Positions 7,506 to 15,091 of a stretch of 15,284 nucleotides of DNA are shown here, piece after piece. Every line of letters starts with the position of its first letter. Position 1 is the stretch's first letter. The notes under the pieces are model-generated. The model saw only the letters and a list, made by a program, of their open reading frames with translations. It was not told the DNA's origin and did no database searches. The DNA comes from Pavlovales sp. CCMP2436. Taxonomy: Eukaryota; Haptophyta; Pavlovophyceae; Pavlovales. The translations under genes and the position numbers were made by a program. The stretch spans positions 578,580 through 593,863 of the forward strand of contig MU631330.1 of NCBI GenBank assembly GCA_026770615.1, given 5' to 3'.

Positions 7506-7743
7506 GACTCGGGATGGTTGAACAACTACAGACCGCTCTCACTGCAGAGCATCCTCTACAAAATCCCTGCATCACATGTTGCACACAAAATGCAAAGAAT
7601 CTCAGACGTGTTAGGCCTGATGATGACCCGGCATGGTTGAAGAACTACAGACCGCTCTCACTGCAGAGCATCCTCTACAAAATCCCTGCATCACATGTTG
7701 CACACAAAATCCAAGGAATCTCAGACGAATTAGGCCTGATGAG
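7506..7743 (+). repeat. 119-bp tandem duplication inside the RT fingers
   Basis: Bases 7506-7624 are repeated at 7625-7743 with a handful of differences; atggttgaa begins at 7514 and again at 7633. Both copies encode NNYRPLSLQS or KNYRPLSLQS, the RT motif 2 region, followed by YKIPASHVAHK. Because 119 is two more than a multiple of three, the second copy is in a different frame (2) from the first (3). It could be a real duplication or an assembly/library artefact. Confidence 0.85.
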
Positions 7744-8761
7744 CCAAGCCCAAGCGGCATCCCGGAAGGAAGGCAGAGCAGGAGATCACATCGTGGCGCT
7801 AACGAACACAATGGCACACGCACACGCAACAAATTCCGAGCTCCACATAATCCTCACAGATACAGCCAAAGCGTATGATACAGCCCCGAGAGAAGCCCTC
7901 CTAGAAGCGCTTGCAATTCACGGTTTCCCTCCTGAAATAATTAGACAGGTACGCCTCCTTCAGACCTGCCAGGTAGCGTCAGCACGCACCCCGTACGGGC
8001 ACACGACCGAGAAGATATACACTAAACGTGGCTGCAAACAAGGCTGCCCCCTTAGCCCGATCACTTTCTGTCTGTTCATGAATATGCTTATCCACTGGGT
8101 AGATACCAGCTTCAAAGGCGGCTACCAAATCAAGCCCCAGCAGCCGAAATTAAGCAAACCGCCACAGCACAAAGGCGGTACCTCACGACTTGCAATCCAG
8201 ATATTCATGGATGACCTTGCCCTAGTAGCAAGAAACGCCCCTGATGCCCAGGAACTTCTCACCCGCACGCACACTTTCCTAACTGCGTATGGGATGGAAC
8301 TGAGTGCCCCCAAATGCAAACATGTATACATTCCTACTAAAGGAGGGCCCACAACCCCTACTAGTGTCTCAGTGCCTCATGAAACCCTGGAAGAGCAAAT
8401 TAAGCTGCCATCAATTGTGGCAAGTGACCCAACCAAGTATTTGGGCCACACACATACCCCGAGCCTCAGATGGGAAACCCAAGCTGCAGCCACTGTGCAG
8501 CGCGTAAGAGAAGCATCCCATAAAATTAGGATAGCAGCGGGAAAGCCACAGTGCCACACCATTTATGCAGCTACCTTATGCCAGCAAGATATCTCATCCA
8601 TACCTCCATATACCATGGCGGCTACGGAATTCAAAAAGGCTGACCTCAGGGCCATGAGAACTGCGATAACTGAACCCATCAAAGAGAGCGCATGGATCAA
8701 TAACAATGTGAACCGCTTAGCTCTCTGTGGCCCCCCCCAGAGAAAACGGATGCGGTATTGA
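7625..8761 (+). pseudogene. Reverse transcriptase core (motifs 2 to E), uninterrupted
   Basis: Frame 2 is open from 7442, but the RT sequence proper begins in the second duplicated unit (AWLKNYRPLSLQS). Visible motifs are A at 7847-7882 (ILTDTAKAYDT, catalytic Asp 7859-7861), B at 8030-8062 (GCKQGCPLSP) and C at 8201-8221 (IFMDDLAL, catalytic Asp pair 8210-8215). D-like ELSAPKCKHVY lies near 8299-8330, with a YLGHT primer-grip-like turn near 8440. F/Y-x-DD is present as FMDD, so every catalytic Asp is kept. The protein copies element RNA at the nicked target. The frame ends by TGA at 8759 just after a C8 run (8731-8738); related sequence resumes in frame 3, so slippage in that run probably caused the break. 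It is the best preserved part of the element with the OTU segment. Confidence 0.85.
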
Positions 8762-9358
8762 GGATCCCGAGGCAATCGAAGATGGGATCAAGGCAGCAAC
8801 CCTGCTCCGCCAACTGAACACAGTAGGTCACGCAGAAGAAATCACTGCCGACCTATGAAAAAACACAGACGCGGGGAGAAGAAGTGGACACCACCGGTGG
8901 TACGCAGAGGAATGGAGGCCACCCAGAGACACTCAATTGGGGGATTACCATGGATAATAGCTGAGAATTACGCTGACCTAGGATCGGACCTACTTCTGGA
9001 TTTCTGCCCCGAAATGCAGAAACACTGCAATAAGCCACGCTGGAAGGTCCTGGCTGAATGCAGAATGGGAGATGTGCTGGTATGTGCCCAGCAGCCCACA
9101 CTGAGTGAACCCATGACAGCTCGAGACGCGGACATCACTGACCTGTCACCAGCGGAGCAAGCTATCCTCCAAGGAGCACAGGTGCCGGGTCTAGAAAAAT
9201 GCAAACGACTGGACAAACTCCTCACAGAAGAGGCCAAAAAGCGGCTCGACAACCTAAACCATGAGATCCGTGACGAAGTACTAGTCATGCTGATCAAGGC
9301 CCTTAAAAGTGAATTCGAGGGGCCCATGCGTTTCCGGTATGTCACCAGATATACATGA
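8742..9358 (+). pseudogene. RT-RNase H connection region
   Basis: After the C8 run, frame 3 reads ENGCGIEDPEAIEDGIKAAT and EEITADL to a stop at 8856-8858. From 8855 frame 2 continues with a 167-codon stretch (KKHRRGEKKWTPP, GLPWIIAENYADLGSDLLLD, DLSPAEQAILQGAQVPGLEK, RLDKLLTEEAKKRLDNLNHE). It is helical and charged, with no catalytic motif. It ends in a TGA at 9356-9358, beyond which the same frame leads directly into RNase H sequence. It is therefore the connection domain of one original polyprotein. The ATG at 8855 is incidental. Confidence 0.55.
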
Positions 9359-9887
9359 GCCTTTCTGAAGGCGCGTCATTCAATTACAAATGCCCTTTAT
9401 ATGCCGATTTGTAATGCACCTCGGAAAATACAGGTAGCAGTAGATGGATCACACAACGTTCTCGAAGATGGTACTCAGGTGGCCTCTGGGGCATGTGCCT
9501 ATATGATTACCAATCGCTTCACGCACTCCCCAACAGAAGAGGTGCGCACATCGTCTATTGCACCTTAGACGGTGAGCAGGATGTAGCCAATGGAGAAATT
9601 AGCGGACTATCCTTTGCTCTACAATGGCTAAAAGGGGAGGATAATCTCCAAATCGGATGGGACTACCTAAATGGGGTCAAGCAAGCCCATCACACCATCC
9701 CGGACACCAAGTGCACCGGGAGATCGCACGGCATGACCGCTGAGAATTCTCACGTCTTCCACCAAAATCCCCACATGACAACAGCCCTAGCACTCATCGA
9801 GCAAGCCCTAAGCAGCAATCTACCCGTAAAGTCGAGCACACGTCGGCGCACGACCTAGACAAGGAAATGGAAAAACAACACGTCTGA
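9359..9887 (+). pseudogene. RNase H domain, spread over three frames
   Basis: Frame 2 gives APRKIQVAVDGSHNVLEDG with the first catalytic Asp (VAVDGS, about 9431-9450), then VASGACAYMIT. Frame 1 next gives DVANGEISGLSFALQWLKG with the expected Glu (about 9580-9640), and LQIGWDYLNGVKQAHH with the second Asp. Frame 3 ends with KVEHTSAHDLDKEMEKQHV and a TGA at 9885-9887, matching the VxxHs...D end of RNase H. The D-E-D-H order and spacing support RNase H, which removes element RNA after first-strand synthesis. Two frameshifts (about 9550-9580 and 9800-9830) make it non-functional here. RNase H occurs only in some LINE clades. Confidence 0.65.
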
Positions 9888-9971
9888 TTAACTCACCATG
9901 GCGCGAAACCACGAACACATATGTTGTAGAATCCCAGACCATAAACAAAATCAGATCGGGGATGCCCTGAG

Positions 9972-10540
9972 ACAGCTGCTATTCGTGTAGCACTCAAACA
10001 GGCCCTGATTGCAGCAGTAGAAGAGGCCACTGACGACAACATCTCTAAAGGCGGAGCCCGCTCCGCCGCATCAGCAGTCATGGCGAGGGAGGACTACTAT
10101 GCGGGACAGATAGACCAGAAGCTTAAAGATCTCATAGACCAGGATAGAAAGAGCTCTGCACAAGGCAGCTGGAAAAACGATGAAGGCCGACTCATAGTGA
10201 TCAAGCGCGGGCTGCTGCAGAAGGAGGTGGTATCAAGCAGCCTCAGGATGCACTGCAAACGGAGGACAGCCCTGCTGCGAACGCAGATGAAGGCTGGAGA
10301 TAAATCCACCGCACAGCACGGCCAACACTTTTACATGCTTGCCATTAGAGACAGCAAGTTTAGAAAGGTATTACTGCAAGGGCTTATAGTCACCCAGGCA
10401 AGCCCGATCAGCCCACCGCCAAAGAAAGCCAGTGGTGGCACTGGCCGGATTGTTATTACTATCGGGGTACCTAACGCTAGGACTAACACCTCACTACCCA
10501 ACCCAGCGGGCCCACGGGCAGCAGGAGAAGCTAACAGAGC
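9972..10540 (+). pseudogene. Helical linker between RNase H and OTU domain
   Basis: Frame 3 is open through this region and carries TAAIRVALKQALIAAVEEAT, DDNISKGGARSAASAVMARE, then DYYAGQIDQKLKDLIDQD and GRLIVIKRGLLQKEVVSSSL. The first Met at 10080 is internal, since the same frame is open and coding-like upstream. A Pro-rich spacer (SPISPPPKKASGG) follows near 10405-10440. I looked here for a restriction-like endonuclease (zinc knuckle plus PD...D) of the kind found in dual-endonuclease LINEs and do not see one. The frame shifts to frame 1 somewhere in 10440-10560. Confidence 0.5.
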
Positions 10541-11235
10541 ACAAAAAGCCCCATACAGAGGAAGAAGCCGTCACAATCACTGGAGATCTACGGACAAGCG
10601 AACCGGCTGGCAGCCTGAGAGCGCTACTGGCAAGTGTAAACCTAACCCACGCAAGCATACAAGGTGATGGAAACTGCCTCCCCTACGCTGTGCTGAGAAG
10701 CGCAGGGAAGGCAGTTAGCTGGAAGGCAGCCATAGCACTACGAAATGCGGCAATCACACATACCCGCAGCCTCCCGCAACACATCCAGGAACAGTTGAAT
10801 CTACGCAGACCGGAGAACGTAGGTGACCCTATGGGCAACAACCTTGACCACCGGCTGATTCGAAACGTGTGGCCGATCGAAGCACAAGCAAAGTACGGGC
10901 CGCCTCACTTCGGACCAAATCAGGCAGCATGGATGAACGATAACATGCTCCACAGCATCACCACATGCGTAGGCAAAGATGTGGTTCTAATCAAGAGACT
11001 AGAGCAGGGGCAAGTGCATAAATTCATCGCTATATACCGCACCGAGCCTCTGAACGGCCTCTTACCATACAGCGCAAACGGAAACGGGTGGACAGCCCGG
11101 CCTGGAGCTAACGTAAAATCCTTACCTGAGCTTATCGCAGAGTTGCGCAACGGAGGAAGGATGATATGTGTAATCTCCATCGATGAAGGCAAGACACACT
11201 TTGAAGCAACAGATGACAGTCTGACCCAAGGATAA
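10432..11235 (+). pseudogene. OTU-type cysteine protease domain at the C-terminus of the retrotransposon
   Basis: Frame 1 is open to a TAA at 11233-11235. ASIQGDGNCLPYAVLRSAGK carries the OTU signature DGNC with the catalytic Cys at 10675-10677. Some 170 residues later GKTHFEATDDS holds the His at 11197-11199, next to the strand MICVISIDEG. In between lie IQEQLNLRRPENVGDPMG, a WMNDNMLHSITTCVGKDVVL stretch of the kind that precedes the catalytic strand, and FIAIYRTEP. OTU proteins hydrolyse ubiquitin-type conjugates; in an element the role could be polyprotein cleavage or protection from ubiquitin-dependent turnover, which is inference. The part before about 10540 (LLLLSGYLTLGL) probably reads the wrong frame of the linker. 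The OTU core has no internal stop. Confidence 0.75.
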
Positions 11236-11590
11236 GACGCCGGAACTTAAGTCTGACGAAACCAAAACGGCGAGGGAAGAGGAGAGGGGAAGGTGAGAGC
11301 GAGGGTGTGGGCGTGGTGGAGATGGGAATGGTGGCAGCGGCAGCCGCAGCAGCTCGAGAGAAGGAGACGGCAAGAAGCTGTAATGAAAGTCGAACGTGGG
11401 CGGCTGGGACGACGACGACAGCGGCACATGGAAGGCGGCGGCGGCGGCGACAATGTGGCAAGGACCTCGGCATGTCCGGCATCTCAACGATGGAATTATT
11501 TCAGTGGTCGTCACGAAGACCTGCTGGAACGGCGGATTTACTTGCAAAAGTGACGTCAAGAATAAATTAGAATATATATATATATATAGA
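11236..11590 (+). other. Probable 3' untranslated tail of the retrotransposon
   Basis: A G/A-rich tract (gaggaga and aggggaagg types, 11270-11300) and a short GGC run (11430-11449) follow the OTU stop. An AATAAA polyadenylation-type signal at 11561-11566 is followed at once by a TA run (about 11573-11587). Open frames here on either strand are low complexity (poly-Arg, poly-Ser or poly-Ala) and I do not treat them as genes. The right boundary of the element is set here by inference. Confidence 0.45.
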
Positions 11591-11683
11591 AACCGCCGTT
11601 GATGCCGAGATATTATTTATATAGGCAGGAGCTCGTCGAAAATGAGACGCCATAATAATGAATCTGGTCCTAACTCCAAGGCG

Positions 11684-11925
11684 GCTAGAAAGACCTTGAG
11701 CCTATTATAAATAAGATGGGAGAACTAATCATTATATTCTATTTATAGTAGACTTGCGCGCACGCTTTAGCCGACACACACCGCGCGTCAGACACCCAGG
11801 GTCACCGCACAATCACATTGCCATGTATGCTATGACATGGGGATAGCCAGGAATCAATCAGATTAACGATACAACCTCTCGGCTCTCGTTGGCTTTGACC
11901 TATTACAACGGGGAAGTTGCGCAGA
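11684..11925 (+). repeat. Dispersed repeat, inverted relative to 14700-14908
   Basis: This stretch matches the reverse complement of about 14700-14908. A 17-base exact match (cgcgcgtcagacaccca, 11782-11798) pairs with 14811-14827, and 11841-11864 pairs with 14751-14774 with a single difference. At its left edge ggctagaaagaccttgagcctatt resembles the inverted-repeat terminus ctagacccctgag of the element at 14270-14904. It therefore looks like one end of a related copy, whose other end I could not find. Confidence 0.75.
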
Positions 11926-11929
11926 TCTA

Positions 11930-12260
11930 TTTAGGACTATCCGTTCGTATCTGTTCGACGAACGGATACGAACGAACGTATACTGAATCCGTGCGATCAT
12001 GCTTGCGCGGATATGGACGGATACCGAACGGATTCCGCATTGATCGCACGGATTATCGGTATCCATTCCGTATCCGTGCGATCAAAATTGCAAGAAAAAT
12101 TCAAGGAGGACGAATGGATACGAATAGATACCGAACGAATGCCGTAATGATCGTACGGACGCGAGGGGCCGGAGGGGGATTCCGTATTTGTATCGTATCC
12201 CCCTTGACGGATGCACGGATAGTTTGGTATCCGTGCGATTATGATCGCACGGATACCGTT
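11930..12260. repeat. Cluster of palindromes around ATCCGTGCGATC
   Basis: The 12-mer atccgtgcgatc or its reverse complement gatcgcacggat appears at 11987, 12042, 12072 and 12243. Variants lie at 12149 (gatcgtacggac) and 12229 (atccgtgcgatt). Two strong hairpins stand out: 12226-12257 has 14-base perfect arms around a tatg loop, and 11942-11972 has 15-base arms with one mismatch around a single base. Shorter words (cgaacgga, ggatacgaa) recur between them. This does not resemble a protein-coding region, although a long frame happens to cross it. Confidence 0.75.
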
Positions 12261-12739
12261 CGGATACTAAATACGGGCCGCCAAACGACTCCTCTGGGCG
12301 GAGCCAGCCGAGAGGGTCGGGTGGTCGATGAGCTTGCTTGTGAGCGCCAATTTTTGGCAATTTGCGGTCCGGGCTGCTGGCGCACCCGGGCCGGCTGCGG
12401 ATCCTCTCTGGACTCTGGAGTGGCGGCCAGATCCGTCGTCGGCGTTGCCAGCGTTGCCAGCGTTGACAGCGTTGCCAGCGTTGCCAGCCTGCCCGCCAAC
12501 AGAGCCGCCAACATTCTTCGCCACTTTTTCGCCGCGTTGCTGCACGCAACCGCCAACCGACAGCTACTGGGGCACAGACTCAGCGACGCGACCAACCGAC
12601 AGACTGCCGAGTCGGCCTGCTGGTAGCCCGCCGCAGGCGCACGCAGCCGCCAGCCGCGGACTTGACAGCCAGCCGCGGGCGCACGCGGCCAGGCCGACTC
12701 CACAGGCCGACTCTCGCCTCTCTGGTGCACGCAGCAGCC
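12261..12739. other. Upstream region of the Sel1 gene, with a 9-bp tandem repeat
   Basis: No separate gene is supported here. Open frames exist on both strands because the region is GC-rich, but none carries recognisable sequence. At 12442-12486 the 9-mer gcgttgcca is repeated five times, the third unit being gcgttgaca. I cannot identify core promoter elements. Confidence 0.5.
12442..12486. repeat. 9-bp tandem repeat, five units
   Basis: Five adjacent units of gcgttgcca, with one substitution in the third, lie about 250 bp upstream of the proposed Sel1 start. Being a multiple of three it keeps frames open on both strands, which explains the low-complexity Leu/Pro/Ala and Trp/Gln/Arg readings there. 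Confidence 0.9.
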
Positions 12740-13573
12740 ATGCGGCGCGGCGACGCCGGGCGTAGTTCTGATGAAATGTTCGACGCTGGGGTGCGCTCCC
12801 ACGAGGGCAAAGGCGAGACAAAGGACTACGGCGAAGCCCTGCGGCTGTTCCACCTCGCGGCCGACCAGGGGCATGTTCGGGCGCAGGCTTGTCTCGGGGA
12901 GTGCTACCGTTTGGGCCAAGGCACACCTGAAGACCAAGTCAAGGCTGCCCAGTACTACCGCCTCGCGGCCGATTAGGGCGTTCCTGAGGCGCAGTTCGGC
13001 TACGCGCAATGTCTAACTTTCGGCGAGGGGGTACCTCAAGACTACAACGAGGCCGCTCAGTACTGCCGCCTCGCAGCCGACCAGGGCATCGCTCAGGCGC
13101 AGTGCAACTTAGCACTGTTCTACCTACACGTCAATGGTGGCTTGCCAAAAGACCATGACGTGGGCGTTCGCTACCACCGCCTCGCAGCCGACCAGAACTT
13201 CGCCCCCTCGCTACTTGCGCTGGGATCTATGCTGTTCGACGACGAGCACATCCTGGCCAACGAGCATGCACTGGAGCCCGCACTCGCAAATGCACGCGAA
13301 GGAGCGAGGCTTCTCGCGCGTGCAGTGCAGAGCACAAACCCCAATCACGAGACCTATCGCCTCCAGGCGCTCGAGCTCCTCCGCAGCCACGCCAACAAGC
13401 GCGAGGTCGTCTCGGTGTGCTGCATCGGCTGCGGGGCGACCAAAGGGCTGAAGCAGTGCACGCGGTGTCACGTGGCTAGCTTCTGTGGCAGCGCGTGCAT
13501 GCGGCTGTCGTGGCGGGCAGCACAAGCCGCGCGCTGGGCGGAGCAGGGCGGCGAGGACGAGTCGCAGGAGTGA
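12740..13573 (+). CDS. Sel1-like repeat protein with C-terminal MYND-like zinc finger; one in-frame TAG
   Basis: Frame 2 reads at least four 36-residue Sel1-like repeats, each ending in a version of RLAADQG: DYGEALRLFHLAADQG, DQVKAAQYYRLAAD(stop)G, DYNEAAQYCRLAADQG and DHDVGVRYHRLAADQN. A helical spacer follows, then CCIGCGATKGLKQCTRCHVA and SFCGSAC, the first six cysteines of a MYND finger. Sel1 repeats form superhelical protein-binding scaffolds and MYND fingers bind proline-rich peptides; the partner is unknown. I chose ATG 12740 (context gcagccATGc, 277 codons); ATG 12662 is in frame but its leader is Arg/Pro-rich. The TAG at 12974-12976 stands exactly where the other repeats have CAG (Gln), and the rest is open. 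The last zinc pair (H, C) is missing in frame; CACAAG (HK) lies at 13521 in another frame. It is either a recent pseudogene, a recoded stop, or a sequence error. Confidence 0.7.
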
Positions 13574-14269
13574 CGCAGCGCCCACCAGCTCGGCCTTCTC
13601 GGCGATGTCCTGTTGTGTGTGCGCGTTCGCGCGGACGAGGTGGGCCGCGGATGAGAATCGGCGGACGGGCGGCGCCTTGAGGGGGGCGCACTTTGTGCCC
13701 AACGAACGATTCTGGCGTCAGAATGCGCCCCGCTCCCCCGCTCGAGCCCACGCAATTCGCGAACGTCGCTCACTGTGTGACAAGGAGCCGGATTGTAGCA
13801 AGGGAGTAATTGGAGCTCCCATTTTCACCGCCTTTTCTCAGGCTTTCATGCGGCCACCTCCCTAGCAGCAAACCTGTGTGGAGCGCAACTATCAGATCGG
13901 GCGCTCACGGAGTCGCGCATTTATCACGGCGGACGCTCACTGGCTGCCGACCAACCAAGGGTGCAAGGTCTGGCAGCTCAGGCGTCCTCTAATTTCAACC
14001 GTGTCGTCAAATTTCTGAACTTGAAGCAAAAGCAAGTGCTCAATAGCGAGCGATCATATGATATTAGCGTGAAAGTGTCCTCCTCCGCGCCTTCGGGCTT
14101 GGAGTTGGACTGCAGCGGCAAAGAAGGGAGGGGCCGCAGGGCAGAGAAAGGAGTAGCGGGCTAGCGGCCGTGCACAATGCATGCATGTATGCAGAGCGAT
14201 CTTCGACTGATGCGAGCTCGGAGGGAGACCCTGCCGCGACTTTGCCGCGACCGGGGGTACTCCCCTGCG
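13574..14269. other. Intergenic, no recognisable gene
   Basis: GC-rich sequence continues for about 250 bases past the Sel1-MYND stop and then becomes mixed. Overlapping frames on both strands have no family resemblance. A small direct repeat (tgccgcgac twice, about 14233-14251) lies just before the inverted-repeat element. No polyadenylation signal or RNA gene is evident. Confidence 0.5.
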
Positions 14270-14283
14270 GCTAGACCCCTGAG
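14270..14283 (+). repeat. Left terminal inverted repeat
   Basis: gctagacccctgag is the exact reverse complement of 14891-14904. Confidence 0.85.
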
Positions 14284-14461
14284 ACGGATCCTATTCAAAC
14301 CTATTCAATAGGCAAGGTACAAGTTGTTGCCATTTGTTTCTAGTTCGTTCTCCAGAGCTGAGCCTTGGAGGGTAGGGTCTCAAGTGGCATAGAAAAAGCC
14401 CTGGCTCATCAGAACCTCCTCAATAATTACTTAAATATTACTAATTAAATGCAGATTTTAA

Positions 14462-14683
14462 CTAGACAAATGTTCCTATTGAATAGGCAAATTTCAGGAG
14501 GTACCAATAGACACGAGTCAGTGGGCGCTCTGAGCGGCGTGGGGAGCGAGCGACACCCTCGCTTATAGCCTCCTGCGTGGCCGAGGTGTAGATGATACCA
14601 CTCATCGAGTCTCCGATGTCAAGCGGCCTCTCGGCGAGCGGCTCAGGCTCGAGCGGTAGCGACGTAGCGTCATCGTCTGCCAT
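14462..14683 (-). CDS. Small hypothetical ORF inside the inverted-repeat element
   Basis: A 73-codon minus-strand frame starts at an ATG at 14683 and ends at 14462. It reads an acidic start (MADDDATSLPLEPEPLAERP), then IGDSMSGIIYTSATQEAI and a basic segment ARSPRRSERPLTRVYWYLLK. Its last part, FAYSIGTFV, is encoded by the CCTATTGAATAGG motif itself, so the stop is set by element sequence. I recognise no family. The related repeat at 11684-11925 matches only the sequence upstream of this ORF. It may be a chance frame; alternatively the shared sequence is a promoter/leader and this is the start of a captured exon. Confidence 0.2.
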   Translation of the reverse strand: MADDDATSLPLEPEPLAERPLDIGDSMSGIIYTSATQEAISEGVARSPRRSERPLTRVYWYLLKFAYSIGTFV

Positions 14684-14890
14684 GCTGAAAATTTCGCAAT
14701 TTTACTTCAATTCACCAAGTCATAATAGGCCACTAGGAGGCCGCATCGTCAATCTGATTGAATCCTGGCTATCCACATGTCGTGGCGTCCACGGCAATGT
14801 GCGGTGACCTTGGGTGTCTGACGCGCGATGCGTCGGCTACAGCGTGCCGAACGTAGCCTATTGAATAGGCCAAACATCTGGTTAAATAGG

Positions 14891-14904
14891 CTCAGGGGTC
14901 TAGC
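14891..14904 (-). repeat. Right terminal inverted repeat
   Basis: ctcaggggtctagc is the exact reverse complement of 14270-14283. Confidence 0.85.
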
Positions 14905-15091
14905 TGCCTGCGCAACGGCTACGACTTAAAATTAAAGGGAGCCTTAATTATTGCCTGCTCTTCTTAGTTCTTACACCTTGTGCCGACTCGTTGTCATTTT
15001 AAAGTGTGACATCTCATCCGGGCGAGGCGAGCTCGACTCTGTCGATCGAGACCAGTCCACTTTGCCCGTTTGCCGAGGAGGATAATTGTTA
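14905..15091. other. Spacer, nothing recognised
   Basis: Mixed-composition sequence separates the inverted-repeat element from repeat copy B. No coding or structural feature is supported. Confidence 0.5.

Larger units (their letters stand above)
3550..11590 (+). mobile_element. Non-LTR (LINE-type) retrotransposon with EEP endonuclease, RT, RNase H and OTU protease; degraded copy
   Basis: Domains in order on the plus strand are a Pro/Ser-rich repeat region (about 3565-4430), a basic leader with a FGEAAHPGP motif (5305-5335), an AP-like endonuclease (5419-6270), RT (about 7280-8760), RNase H (9359-9887) and an OTU domain (about 10600-11235). Next come a purine-rich tail, AATAAA at 11561 and a TA run. 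No LTRs or integrase are visible, and the order EEP then RT is that of APE-type LINEs. In-frame stops at 6004, 6268 and 7195 and several frameshifts show that it is inactive. The dual-endonuclease RandI/Dualen family of green algae is the relative I would compare first, since it combines AP endonuclease and RNase H; I see no restriction-like endonuclease here. The outer boundaries are inferred: the left end from the minisatellite and C tract, the right end from the poly(A) signal and TA run. I found no target-site duplication. Confidence 0.75.
14270..14904. mobile_element. Inverted-repeat element (MITE-like), about 635 bp
   Basis: The ends are perfect 14-bp inverted repeats: gctagacccctgag at 14270-14283 and ctcaggggtctagc at 14891-14904. 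Inside them, further inverted sequence continues imperfectly to cctattcaatagg (14300-14312) and cctattgaatagg (14857-14869). A third copy of that 13-mer lies at 14475-14487. No transposase is encoded, so it would be non-autonomous. The string cctgcg flanks it at 14264-14269 and 14907-14912, a possible but offset target duplication. Its right arm is related in inverted orientation to 11684-11925. The DNA transposon superfamily cannot be named from this alone. Confidence 0.6.

Noticed and set aside
7470..7640. Frame breaks as spliceosomal introns
   Set aside because: The breaks coincide with single indels or the tandem duplication, coding sequence resumes immediately in another frame, and no intron-sized insert lies between.
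9860..10430. Restriction-like endonuclease between RNase H and OTU, as in dual-endonuclease LINEs
   Set aside because: I looked for a zinc knuckle and a PD...D/E-x-K pattern in all three plus frames and found only helical linker and a proline-rich spacer.
3550..11590. LTR retrotransposon or virus-like element
   Set aside because: No long terminal repeats, integrase, aspartic protease or capsid motif is visible; an EEP domain before RT is the LINE order.
11122..11602. Several overlapping frames after the OTU stop
   Set aside because: They are poly-Arg, poly-Ala or poly-Ser readings of a purine-rich tail and GGC run, with no conserved sequence.
11889..12626. Plus-strand open frame of 245 codons
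   Set aside because: It crosses the palindrome cluster and the 9-bp repeat; its Arg/Thr/Asp-rich translation mirrors the repeats and matches no family.
12239..13009. Minus-strand frame of 256 codons opposite the Sel1 gene
   Set aside because: It overlaps clear Sel1 repeats on the other strand and is explained by GC bias and the 9-bp repeat.
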